From contig NZ_JAEAMR010000003.1 in assembly GCF_015999245.1 (NCBI RefSeq), positions 314,010 to 378,009 on the forward strand: DNA of 64,000 bases, given 5' to 3'. Of the stretch, positions 43,779 to 51,153 are shown one piece after another. Every line of letters starts with the position of its first letter. The stretch's first letter is position 1. Source of the stretch: Streptomyces sp. AV19 (GTDB lineage: Bacteria > Actinomycetota > Actinomycetes > Streptomycetales > Streptomycetaceae). The translations under genes were made by a program, and so were the position numbers. The notes below the pieces were generated by a model. That model saw only the letters and a program-made list of their open reading frames with translations. It did no database searches and was not told where the DNA came from.

Positions 43779-44366
43779 ATGATGGACGGCATGCGTCTCA
43801 CCGGAACGATCACCCCCGACCGCCCCCTGCTCGTCCTGGCCGTCCAGGAGGAGGCCGCCCACCTCGACACGGACGTCCCCGTGCTCCTCACCGGCATCGG
43901 CAAGATCAACGCGGCGGCGTCGCTGGCGACGGTCCTGGCGCGGGGCGACCGCCCGTCCGAGATCATCAACCTGGGCACGGCAGGCGCGCTGTCCTCCGGC
44001 TGGATGGGGACGCATGAGATCGCGCAGGTCATCCAGCACGACATCGACACGCCTGTGCTCAAGGCCCTCACGGGCCGTACGTACGGTGACGCGCTGACGG
44101 TGAACGACGCGGCGGGCCCGACGCTGGCCACGGGCGACCTGTTCGTCGCGGACGAGGCGGCCCGGGCGCGGCTGGCGGAGCATGCGCAGCTGGTGGACAT
44201 GGAGGGGTACGCGCTCGTGTCCGTCGCCCGCACGCACGAGGTGCCGATCCGCCTGATCAAGCACGTGAGCGACGAGGCGGGGGCCGGGGCGGGGCAGACG
44301 TGGCAGGAGTCGGTGGACGGCTGCGCGAAGGTGCTCGCGGAGTGGGTGCGGGAGGCAGGATTCTGA
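43779..44366 (+). CDS. Nucleosidase (MTA/SAH nucleosidase-like phosphorylase superfamily)
   Basis: 195 residues from ATG 43779; ATGs at 43782 and 43791 (MRLTGTITPDRP, with GGA upstream) are equally possible. LVLAVQEEAAHLDTDVPVLLTGIGKINAAASLATVLA and IINLGTAGAL give the nucleoside-binding core. TGDLFVADE, VDMEGYALVSVA (catalytic/base-binding MEG) and KHVSDEAG complete the MTA/SAH nucleosidase fold. It is shorter than Pfs (about 230) and may prefer other nucleosides. The tail overlaps a 13-bp tandem repeat. Confidence 0.85.
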   Translation: MMDGMRLTGTITPDRPLLVLAVQEEAAHLDTDVPVLLTGIGKINAAASLATVLARGDRPSEIINLGTAGALSSGWMGTHEIAQVIQHDIDTPVLKALTGRTYGDALTVNDAAGPTLATGDLFVADEAARARLAEHAQLVDMEGYALVSVARTHEVPIRLIKHVSDEAGAGAGQTWQESVDGCAKVLAEWVREAGF

Positions 44367-44400
44367 GGCAGGGCTCTGAGGAAGGGTTCTGAAGCAGGGT
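44352..44400 (+). repeat. 13-bp tandem repeat at the nucleosidase stop codon
   Basis: GAGGCAGGATTCT (44352), GAGGCAGGGCTCT (44365), GAGGAAGGGTTCT (44378) and the partial GAAGCAGGGT (44391-44400) follow without gaps. The first unit encodes the last residues, and the stop TGA straddles the first and second units. Confidence 0.85.
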
Positions 44401-44473
44401 GGGCCGGGGGCTCGGCGGGCCGGGTTCGGGGCCGGGGGCTTTTCGGCTGGGGCCTGGGGGTGGGGCGGGGCAG

Positions 44474-44846
44474 GTGGGCGGTTTACATGGCGGGTGCTTG
44501 GCCGTCCACCCCCGTGTCGTCGTTGCGCGCACCGAAAAGACGCCGGCTGCGGAGGGAGGGGTCCGGCCCGTCTGCTGCGTGGCCGGTGGGAATTCCGGTG
44601 CTGCTGTGGCGAGTTGAGGGGGCCCAGCCGGACGAAGAGTAGGGGTGGAGCCACGACACGCCGGGAGAGCTGCTGCGGCTTACCCCTCTGGGCTGTTGCC
44701 CGGCCTCCGGGCATGCGCCACCCGTCCGTATCGCGGTGTGTGACAGCGGACGGTCCGCCCTTCCTCCTGTAGCTGCCGGTTTTTCCGGCCCGTACAACGA
44801 CGATACGGGGGTGGGCGGCCAAGTACCCGCCATGCAAACCGCCCAC
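44474..44846. repeat. Long imperfect inverted repeat in a non-coding region
   Basis: Left arm 44474-44550 and right arm 44772-44846 are inverted copies about 85 percent identical over the first 64 bases; each has GTGGGCGGTTT at its outer end (inverted on the right). About 220 bases lie between. No convincing coding sequence is present in 44367-44876. It could be a decayed miniature transposable element or the template of a large hairpin RNA. The arms' differences are scattered transitions, suggesting age. Confidence 0.65.
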
Positions 44847-44876
44847 CGTGGCCGCCGCCACGACGGCGCCCGCGCG

Positions 44877-45074
44877 TTACAACCGGCCGGTGCCGAGGGC
44901 GGCGACGAAGTTCCGCCAGGAGGGCGGGGGGAAGAGGAGGGCTAGGCCGCTCGGGCGTTTACTGTCCCTTATGGGGACGGAGCCTGATGCGGCTCTGGCC
45001 GGGGCCCATTCGAGGCACAGCCCGCCATCGCCATTGCTGTGGCTGGACTTGATCCATCCCTGGGTGGGTATCAC
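44877..45074 (-). CDS. DUF397 domain protein
   Basis: 65 residues; GTG 45074 overlaps the stop of the XRE gene (GTGA). WIKSSHSNGDGGLCLEWAP and VPIRDSKRPSG followed by PPPSWRNFVAAL is the DUF397 pattern (usually W-x-KSS-S---C-V, then RDSK). DUF397 proteins pair with XRE/DUF5753 regulators in Streptomyces (WhiJ-type systems of development) and resemble antitoxin-like partners. Confidence 0.92.
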   Translation of the reverse strand: MIPTQGWIKSSHSNGDGGLCLEWAPARAASGSVPIRDSKRPSGLALLFPPPSWRNFVAALGTGRL

Positions 45075-45901
45075 GAGGGGAGCTCCTCCATGACGGTACT
45101 GATGAAGGCAGCGGTGTCGCTGGGCGACAACGCGTAGGCCCGGCAGAGATCGTAGGCACGCTGGTGTCGGTGCACCCTCACCGGGTCTTCGAGCAGCTCA
45201 CCTGTCGTGATGCTCTCCTCGTAGGCAACAGTGGTGCCGTCGTCCAAGGTGAACAGTGACAAGGCGCCGCCCATCAAGGCGTGTCCCCCATGGGCGAACG
45301 GAAGAACCTGCACAATGCTGGCCGGGGTGTCCACGAGCGAGGTCAGCGCGGATAGTTGTGTCCGCCAGATCTGGTGGCTGCCAATGGGGCGCCGGATCAC
45401 TGCCTCGTCGATGATGAGCGAGAGGTGCGGTCGAGGTTCTCCTCGCAGGAGAGCCTGGCGGCCGAGACGGAGCGATACCAGTTCCTCGATTTCGGCATCG
45501 GTCGCATGGGGCTTGGAGATGCGAAAGAGCGTCCGAGCGTAGTTCTCCGTCTGGACAAGCCCTGGGACGAAGTGCCCCGCGTACTCTGCGATGACCCTTG
45601 CTCGGGCCTCCAGTTCCACTTGCCGCCGGTACTTGTCCGGATGGGCCTCGTTTCGAGCAAGCCCGTACAGTCGCTCGAACAACCGGTCCGTTCCGAACGC
45701 GGCGTCCAACCGGGCCGGTAGGTCGGGAGGCGGCATGTGCTCGGCAATCTCGATGCGCGACAGGTGACTTCGACTGTAGTTGACGATCTCGGCCAGCTCC
45801 TCCAGGGACATCCCGGCCCGCACACGGTGCCGCCGGAGTTCCGCTCCGAACAGATGGCGGGCGGACCGATCGGGCGTGAGTTCGCGTGGCTTGCGCGGCA
45901 T
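45071..45901 (-). CDS. XRE family regulator with DUF5753 (Scr1/WhiJ-like)
   Basis: 276 residues from ATG 45901 (MPRKPRELTPDRSARHLFG), which has GGGGAG upstream; the longer frame to 46000 has no support. The XRE helix-turn-helix is at about 17-72 (LRRHRVRAGMSLEELAEIVNYSRSHLSRIEIAEHMP). DUF5753 spans 100-270 (VIAEYAGHFVPGLVQTENYART, LIIDEAVIRRPIGSHQIWRTQL, VQVLPFAHGGHALMGGALSLF). It forms a unit with the DUF397 gene, and small genes transcribed away from it at 46018 and 46188 are common partners. Confidence 0.93.
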   Translation of the reverse strand: MPRKPRELTPDRSARHLFGAELRRHRVRAGMSLEELAEIVNYSRSHLSRIEIAEHMPPPDLPARLDAAFGTDRLFERLYGLARNEAHPDKYRRQVELEARARVIAEYAGHFVPGLVQTENYARTLFRISKPHATDAEIEELVSLRLGRQALLRGEPRPHLSLIIDEAVIRRPIGSHQIWRTQLSALTSLVDTPASIVQVLPFAHGGHALMGGALSLFTLDDGTTVAYEESITTGELLEDPVRVHRHQRAYDLCRAYALSPSDTAAFISTVMEELPS

Positions 45902-46017
45902 GGGCGGCTCCCCGAATTCCCATGTCCCGGCTGGGACATCAAGCGCTTCCGGAGCGTACTCGCGGTCGGCAATCCTGTTGCCACTCCCAGTGATCGCCAA
46001 CCCGAAGGGGTATCCCT

Positions 46018-46185
46018 ATGCCCGCGCACCCAGAGAATCCCCAGCTCCCACCCCCCGTCCCCGCCCCCTGCGCCGAATGCCGCCGCATCAAGGACGCCTT
46101 CCACGCCGCCACCCGCGCAGGGAACCGCACCGCCGCGCAGGGCTGGATCGTCGCCATGGGCCGCCACCAGCGCTGGATGCACTGA
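46018..46185 (+). CDS. Small Cys-containing protein next to the XRE regulator
   Basis: 55 residues, ATG 46018 after GAAGGGG. Pro-rich start, then APCAECRRIKDAFHAATRAGNRTAAQGWIVAMGRHQRWMH. The CxxC pair and His residues could bind zinc. Small proteins of this type occur next to XRE/DUF397 pairs in Streptomyces; function unknown. Confidence 0.65.
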   Translation: MPAHPENPQLPPPVPAPCAECRRIKDAFHAATRAGNRTAAQGWIVAMGRHQRWMH

Positions 46186-46187
46186 CC

Positions 46188-46415
46188 ATGCAGACCTGTG
46201 TGCACGCCGCCGCGTGGACGGTCGCGGCCGGCGTTGTCACCTGCCCTCACTGCGGCGTACGCCGCTTCACCGCCTACGCGGCGCTGTGGCGCGAGGTCCC
46301 CGGCCCGCCGGAGAGCGGCCCGACGGCCACCGTCATGGGAACGGGCCTCATCCCGATACGGCCGGGGCTCCCGAACTGCCCAATCGCCACTGGAGCGTCG
46401 ACACCGTCGAGGTGA
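46188..46415 (+). CDS. Small zinc-ribbon-like protein
   Basis: 75 residues, ATG 46188, two bases after the previous stop. CVHAAAWTVAAGVVTCPHCGVRRFTAYAALWREV carries a CPHCG knuckle that fits one half of a zinc ribbon; the tail is less ordered and may be altered by a frameshift, since another frame there ends in NRHWSVDTVEV. It is probably co-transcribed with the 46018 gene. Bases 46416-46692 hold no recognisable gene. Confidence 0.55.
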   Translation: MQTCVHAAAWTVAAGVVTCPHCGVRRFTAYAALWREVPGPPESGPTATVMGTGLIPIRPGLPNCPIATGASTPSR

Positions 46416-46692
46416 CCGCCTTGGGCGAGGGAGGAACTCACTGACCTGGTCGGTCCGTTCCGGGACCGCCCGCTGGGCCGGCAAGGCTGTGCCCGCACAT
46501 GCGGTGGGACGTTCGTGTACGGACTCGGCCTCGCGGACGGGCTGGAACGGACCAAGTGATCACGTCCCGCTGGATGGTGCAGCCGTCGGAGCGAATAGCG
46601 GGCGATTTGGTCGTTCGCGGCGGCGTGGCGGCCGGGGTGTCACGACCAAAACGCCCGCAATCAAAGATCAACGGCCGCACGGGCATGGCGCC

Positions 46693-47440
46693 ATGCTCCG
46701 TCCCTCTCATCTGGGTCTCTCGTATTCCTCCGCTTTCGCCATCACAGAGGGCACGACCGCCGGGATACCCGCCGGCGCGCCGGAGCCCACGCCGGACGGG
46801 CGGTGGACGGTCCCGCTGGGGGACCGGACGTTCGCGCTCCTGCGCTGGGTGGAGGGCGAGGAGCCGATGGAACAGGCCGTCATCGGGCGGACGTTGGCCC
46901 GCGCGCACCTCGCACTCGGGACTGCCGAGCCGGGCTGGCTGTACCTGCCCGAGGAGCACCTCGGCGTACGGCCCTGGCTGCGCCGATGGCGGACGCGGTC
47001 GCGGAGCGCCTCCGGGGGCTCGATCCGGCGACGCCGACCTGGGGGCCGGTGCACGGCGACCCGTCCACGGACGCGTTCCGGCTGGACCCGGCGACGGGCC
47101 GCTGCGGGGTGATCGACTGGGGCGGGGCCGGTGTGTGGCCGAGGGCGTACGACCTGGCGGCGCTGGTGATGTACGAAGGCCCGGCGCGCATGCGGCAGTT
47201 GCTCGACGCGTACGTGGTGGAGGGCGCGCTCGCGCGGGAGGAGGTGGAGCGGGCGCTGGGGCCGCTGCTGGATTACCGGTGGGCGGGGCAGGCGGTGTAC
47301 TTCGCGGGGCGGATCGCGAGGGGGGACGTGACCGGGCTGTGGAGTCCGGACGTGAACGAGGAGGGGCTGGAGGCGGCGCGGAGGTGGTTCGCGCGCTTAC
47401 CCGTATGGGTGACAAAGGGCTTGGGGTTGTCCACCCGGGG
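46693..47440 (+). pseudogene. Frameshifted phosphotransferase (APH family)
   Basis: From ATG 46693 one frame reads SAFAITEGTTAGIPAG, TVPLGDRTFALLRWVEGEEPMEQAVIGRTLARAHLAL. Near 46980 the homology moves to another frame with MADAVAERLRGLDPATPTWGPVHGDPSTDAFRLD (Brenner-type HGD) and CGVIDWGGAGVWPRAYDLA (metal-binding D). The N-terminal about 60 residues with the nucleotide loop are also missing. The second frame has no stop until 47705, inside the next gene, and uses a TTA codon (47397). A single-base error in the sequence is an alternative for the frameshift, but not for the missing start. Confidence 0.65.
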
Positions 47441-47484
47441 GAAGCTCTGCGGCAACGCAACTGTGCGTAACCGTGGGGGTGTTC

Positions 47485-47700
47485 ATGCGTCGTCTTGTCG
47501 TCGTCTGTCTTGGGGTGCTGGCGTTCTTCGGGTTCGCGGTGTCGCCGGCGAGTGCGGTGCCGGATCCGGTCGGCATCGTCGCCTGCGTTGCCGAAACTCC
47601 GGCAGCTGTCACCGAGCTCGTCGACCCGGCCGCGCTTCTCGACCCGGCGGGGCTGCTCGATCCGACCGGGCTTCCCGTCGTGAGCTGCCTGGCGCCGTGA
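47485..47700 (+). CDS. Small secreted protein with LLDPxGL repeats
   Basis: 71 residues from ATG 47485 (GGGGGT upstream); GTG 47473 is the alternative. Residues 1-24 form a signal peptide (RRLVVVCLGVLAFFGFAVSPASA). The mature part has two Cys (VACVAE and VSCLAP) bracketing ELVDPAALLDPAGLLDPTGLP, a short repeat of the form LLDPxGL. Family not recognised. Confidence 0.7.
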   Translation: MRRLVVVCLGVLAFFGFAVSPASAVPDPVGIVACVAETPAAVTELVDPAALLDPAGLLDPTGLPVVSCLAP

Positions 47701-47719
47701 TCTGAGCTTTCCCCGACCT

Positions 47720-48224
47720 CGCCCTTCACCGTCTCTTCCGGGGCGGAGCCCCGGGGCCGTAACGCGGCTTCGGCCGCGTTGGCCGGGGGCTTCGACCCTG
47801 GGCCCCTGGAACCGCGCTTCGCGCGGTTGTCCTCAGACGCCGGACAGGCTGGAGTGCGTGCCCGGGCACGGATTCCGCCCGTCCGGCGTCCGAGGACGAG
47901 CGGCGGAGCCGCGATGCGGGGTCCGGGGCGGAGCCCCGAATGCGTCTGTCCGGAGCTTGAGGACGAACGCGGCGCAGCCGCATTGCGGGGTCCGGGGCGG
48001 GATCCCGAATCCAGCCCGTCCGGCGCTTGAGGACAACCGCGTGGAGCCGGTTGCGGGGACCGGGGCGGAGCCCTGAAGGAGGCCCGGGGAGCGGAGCCTC
48101 CGGACGCGGGGGCCAGGGGCGGAGCCCCGCAAAGGGGTGCAGGGGCGGAGCCCCCGCCCCACCCCGCGGAGCGTGGTGCCGGGCCGAGGGGGCGGAGCCC
48201 CGGGAGAAACGGTGAAAGGGCGGG
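47720..48224. repeat. Intergenic GC-rich palindromic mosaic (copy B)
   Basis: The 548-base gap between 47700 and 48249 has no gene. It repeats the modules of copy A (GGGGCGGAGCCCC, CGGCGTCCGAGGACGAG, GCGGAGCCGC), several times over. Ends are CCCTTCACCGTCTC (47722) and GAGAAACGGTGAAAGGG (48204-48220). It is the longest of the three copies. Confidence 0.8.
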
Positions 48225-48248
48225 TCGGGGACAAACAAACCCCACCCC

Positions 48249-48614
48249 CTACCCCCGCTCCCGCCCGAACTCCTCCCTCACCATCGCCACCGCCTCCCCC
48301 TCACTCAACCCCTCCCGCCGCGCCAGCCGCACGAAGCGCCGGCACGCCTCCACCGCCAGCGCCCGCGACGCCGGCGCGTCCGCGCTGACCACCGCCCCCC
48401 GCCCGGGCCGGAGTTCGAGCAGCCGCTCCGCCTGGAGGAGCTGGTACGCGCGCAGCACCGTGTGCACGTTCACGTCCAGCGTGCGAGCCAGCGCCCGCGC
48501 TGCGGGCAACCGCTCGCCCGGACGGAGCGAGCCGTCCGCCAGCTGCCGCCGTACGCACGCCGCGATCTGCTCCGCCAGCGGCACCCGCGACGCGTGGTCG
48601 ATGGTGACCAGCAT
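48249..48614 (-). CDS. GntR family (YtrA-like) transcriptional regulator
   Basis: 121 residues, ATG 48614. VPLAEQIAACVRRQLADGSLRPGERLPAARALARTLDVNVHTVLRAYQLLQAERLLELRPGRGAVV is the winged helix of GntR proteins. There is only a short helical C-terminus (residues 80-121), as in the YtrA subfamily that dimerises without a ligand domain. It is the last gene of a three-gene operon with PH-like and DUF1648 proteins and probably represses that operon, and perhaps the divergent sdp genes. Confidence 0.9.
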   Translation of the reverse strand: MLVTIDHASRVPLAEQIAACVRRQLADGSLRPGERLPAARALARTLDVNVHTVLRAYQLLQAERLLELRPGRGAVVSADAPASRALAVEACRRFVRLARREGLSEGEAVAMVREEFGRERG

Positions 48615-49084
48615 CAGTGGTCCCGGGCGCGGGTTCGCAGGTAGTGGAGGACGAGTTCGGCGGCGGTGCCGGCGTCGTCGACCGTCACCACGAACTGCGA
48701 ACCGCTCTTGAACTCCAGCCACAGCGCGTCCCCTTCGCGCAGGGACACGGCACGCATCCCCGGCTGCCACCGGTAGCCCCAGCCGCCGATCTCGGTCGGC
48801 CGGGTCCAGCGTGCCGAGGCGTGCTGGAGCCGGTGATAGGGGAAGCGGCGGCGCAGGAACGGCAGGAGGACGGAGGCGACGGTCACCCCCTGGGGCGCGA
48901 CGGTCACCCGGACCGCCCCGCAGGCGAGGAACGCCGCCGGAGCGAGCAGCGCGTACAGGCAGACGGCCCGGTACTCCGCGTCGACGGCCGCGAACACCGG
49001 CAGCGCGAGGGCCAGGACGACGCCGACGGCCAGCAGCCACCCGCAGAACTGCGAGCGCTGCCAGACGGATGTGACGGTGCTCAT
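48614..49084 (-). CDS. Two-helix membrane protein with PH-like C-terminal domain
   Basis: 156 residues, ATG 49084. Two membrane helices (residues about 13-35 and 42-60) are followed by a beta-rich domain: VRVTVAPQGVTVASVLLPFLRRRFPYHRLQHASARW, YRWQPGMRAVSLREGDALWLEF, FVVTVDDAGTAAELVLHYL. The overlap with the GntR gene is one base (TGATG). In other Streptomyces this protein type lies between DUF1648 and GntR genes. Function unknown; a role with the DUF1648 protein is likely. Confidence 0.75.
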   Translation of the reverse strand: MSTVTSVWQRSQFCGWLLAVGVVLALALPVFAAVDAEYRAVCLYALLAPAAFLACGAVRVTVAPQGVTVASVLLPFLRRRFPYHRLQHASARWTRPTEIGGWGYRWQPGMRAVSLREGDALWLEFKSGSQFVVTVDDAGTAAELVLHYLRTRARDH

Positions 49085-49566
49085 GCCCTGTCCGCCTTCC
49101 GGGAGCGGAGCCAGCCGCCGAGGGCCACGGCACCGCCGGCCGCCAGGGCGACGACGTACTGGTAGGCGGGGACGGAGACGTCGCCGCCGTCACCCGCGTC
49201 GGCGGCCGCCATGAGCATGCTCCACATGAAGTAGGTGGTGGCCACGGAGACCGCCCAGGCCGCGATCAGGGTCGGACGCGTGCTGCGCTGTTCCTCGTCG
49301 GTCAGGGACTTGACAAGGAACAGCACCGTTTCGACCGCGTAGAGCACCAGGTTTCCGGCCATGGCCTGTCCGGGCGGACTGTAGCCGTCCGCTCCGCCCG
49401 TGCCGAAGTGGGTGGGCATGCGGCTCGGCAGGTCGTCCCGGAGGACGAAGTAGGCGACGACGGTGACGGCGAGTCCGGCCGCGAACGGCACGACGGTCAG
49501 ACCGGCGATCCGGGCTGGACTTGTCTCGGACTCGTCCGTTCTGTCCGTGCTCCCTGTTGAGTGCAT
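49081..49566 (-). CDS. DUF1648 membrane protein, candidate SdpI-like immunity protein
   Basis: 161 residues from ATG 49566 with GGAGG 8 bases upstream; TTG 49572 is too close to that site. LPSRMPTHFGTGGADGYS (near residues 48-65) is the DUF1648 motif found at the N-terminus of SdpI, the immunity protein against the Bacillus SDP toxin. Four membrane helices are visible; SdpI has about six and a further SdpI domain, absent here. It is divergent from the sdpC homologue with 275 bases between starts. Immunity is inferred from domain and position. Confidence 0.75.
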   Translation of the reverse strand: MHSTGSTDRTDESETSPARIAGLTVVPFAAGLAVTVVAYFVLRDDLPSRMPTHFGTGGADGYSPPGQAMAGNLVLYAVETVLFLVKSLTDEEQRSTRPTLIAAWAVSVATTYFMWSMLMAAADAGDGGDVSVPAYQYVVALAAGGAVALGGWLRSRKADRA

Positions 49567-49601
49567 CGGCAATTCCTCCCCCAGGATGTGCTGTTCGCGT
49601 C

Positions 49602-49630
49602 AATCTAGAACAACCAGATGGAGCGGCCAA
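49602..49630 (-). promoter_or_regulatory. Candidate promoter for the DUF1648-GntR operon
   Basis: On the minus strand TTGGCC (49630-49625) and TAGATT (49607-49602) are separated by exactly 17 bases, about 36 bases before the ATG at 49566. A regulator bound over CTAGAACAACCAGAT between the boxes would block it. Confidence 0.4.
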
Positions 49631-49781
49631 GGATGTGTCCTGAAAGCGGTCCGTCAATGCGACTGCACTTGCGGCGAGTTGGGTGGATTGCGCGATGGCC
49701 GGTTCCTGTTCGTCGGAAGTAAAAGCTCCGCTAATGGACAGCGGCTCATCGGTCAAGCGTTCGTATGATCGCCGAGCTTCG

Positions 49782-49810
49782 TTGCAACGGGCGTGTGCAC
49801 CACCAAATAT
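49782..49810 (+). promoter_or_regulatory. Candidate promoter for sdpC
   Basis: TTGCAA (49782-49787) and AAATAT (49805-49810) with a 17-base spacer lie 31 bases before the GTG of sdpC. The region is unusually AT-rich. GGGGAG at 49829-49835 is the ribosome site. Confidence 0.4.
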
Positions 49811-49841
49811 TCGCTTGCTGAACACACTTGGGGAGTTGTAC

Positions 49842-50477
49842 GTGAAGACCAAGCGCGCCGCCGTGGCCGTTGTCGCCGCCCTTGCCGTTTCCCTCACCGG
49901 GGTCGCAGCTCAGGGGGCTGTCGCCAGCTCCGCGTCGCACCAGTCGGCGGCCGCCGTGGCCGGTCCCGCCGTGGGCACCGCCAAGGACGGCCGTGACCTG
50001 TTTGCCGGCGTGATTTTCTCGCAGGGCAAGGTTGCCGAGCAGGTGGGCAAGTCGTCCTACTTCAAGCTCGTTTCGGAGCTGCACGAGAAGAACAGCACCA
50101 AGAAGAACGAGAAGGCCGTGGCCCAGATCATGGACCAGGTCGAGAAGAAGAACCCGGGCTTCTTCAAGAAGTTTTCGGCCAAGCTCCGCTCCGGTGACCC
50201 GCGCAAGGTCCAGAGCGGCATCAACGACGCCGGCCGGGTGCTGGGCACCATGTCCAAGAAGGACGTCGCCGACATCCCGAACGGTGGCGAGTGCGCCATC
50301 CTCGCCGTCAGCGTCCTCGTCGTCCTCAACGCCGGCGCCGCGATCAACCTGTCGGTGGCCGTGGGCGTCCAGGCGTGGAAGTACGTCAACGTGACGTCCT
50401 TCGCCCCGGACGACAAGCAGGACTCGCTCAAGGCCGAGCGGCGCATCGCCAAGCTCACCGAGATCCTGGCCGCCTGA
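49842..50477 (+). CDS. sdpC: SdpC family antimicrobial (cannibalism toxin-like) precursor
   Basis: 211 residues, GTG 49842 after GGGGAG. Signal peptide 1-28; pro-region about 29-150 with AKDGRDLFAGVIFSQGKVAE and KKNPGFFKKFSAKLRSGDPRKVQ, as in SdpC proteins. Then a hydrophobic stretch begins at the only Cys (Cys151): CAILAVSVLVVLNAGAAINL and onward to VGVQAWKYVNV, and a C-terminal basic tail to 211. In Bacillus subtilis the 42-residue SDP peptide starts at a Cys and has a second Cys seven residues on; that second Cys is absent here. The active form would collapse membrane potential. sdpA and sdpB follow. Confidence 0.85.
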   Translation: MKTKRAAVAVVAALAVSLTGVAAQGAVASSASHQSAAAVAGPAVGTAKDGRDLFAGVIFSQGKVAEQVGKSSYFKLVSELHEKNSTKKNEKAVAQIMDQVEKKNPGFFKKFSAKLRSGDPRKVQSGINDAGRVLGTMSKKDVADIPNGGECAILAVSVLVVLNAGAAINLSVAVGVQAWKYVNVTSFAPDDKQDSLKAERRIAKLTEILAA

Positions 50478-50559
50478 GCCTGATACCGCAGTTCGTTTCG
50501 CCGCGCCGGGGCGGTCGCCCCGGCGCGCGCACTGTGCACACGTTTTTCCGGGGGCAGCC

Positions 50560-51153
50560 ATGCGCTTTTTCCAGTTCGAGATCAGATGTGACACCAAGGC
50601 CGCCGCCACCGACGTCCCGCGGTCGTGGACCCGTGTCGCGGCCGCGGCCTGGGTCGTCGTCATCCTCTATGTCGCCCAGAGTTTCCTGCCGTCCAACGCC
50701 GTCACCCTGCCCGGCCAGGACAGTGTGAAGAAGCCCGCGTCCGCCGTGGTGCCACAGGGCTGGGCCTTCTTCACCAAGTCCGCCAAGGACCCGACGTACG
50801 CCCCCTACCGGGAGGTCGACGGGCACTGGAAGAGCATCGCGCTGACCCCGCATTCCCGCCCCTCCAACCTCTTCGGATTCGACCGGGCGTCCCGCACCCA
50901 GGGCGTCGAAGTCGCCCTGATGCTGCGGCAGAAGGAAACCCGCTGGACGGACTGCGACAGCGCGGACTCTCCCACCGAATGTCTGGAACGAGTGAAAAGC
51001 CGGATGAAGACCACCAACCCCTCGCCCTCGCCCTCGCTCTGCGGACGCGCGGCGGTGGTCGAGATGAAGCCGATTCCGTGGGCCTGGCGTGACCTGTCCG
51101 AGGAGAAGGCGACCCCGACGCGGGTGGCGTCCTGGGAGGTGGAGTGCCGATGA
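50560..51153 (+). CDS. sdpA: SdpA family protein (toxin maturation)
   Basis: 197 residues, ATG 50560 after GGGGG. One membrane helix near residues 28-47 (AAAAWVVVILYVAQSFLPSN), then a periplasmic/external domain with QGWAFFTKSAKDPTYAPY, typical of the SdpA family (YvaW-like). Several Cys (DCDSAD, TECLERV, SLCGRA, EVECR) may form disulfides. In Bacillus SdpA and SdpB are both needed to make active SDP from pro-SdpC. Its stop overlaps sdpB (ATGA). Confidence 0.83.
   Translation: MRFFQFEIRCDTKAAATDVPRSWTRVAAAAWVVVILYVAQSFLPSNAVTLPGQDSVKKPASAVVPQGWAFFTKSAKDPTYAPYREVDGHWKSIALTPHSRPSNLFGFDRASRTQGVEVALMLRQKETRWTDCDSADSPTECLERVKSRMKTTNPSPSPSLCGRAAVVEMKPIPWAWRDLSEEKATPTRVASWEVECR

Noticed and set aside
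46970..46995. Programmed frameshift in the phosphotransferase
   Set aside because: There is no slippery heptamer or clear pseudoknot, and the N-terminal lobe is also missing, so decay is simpler.
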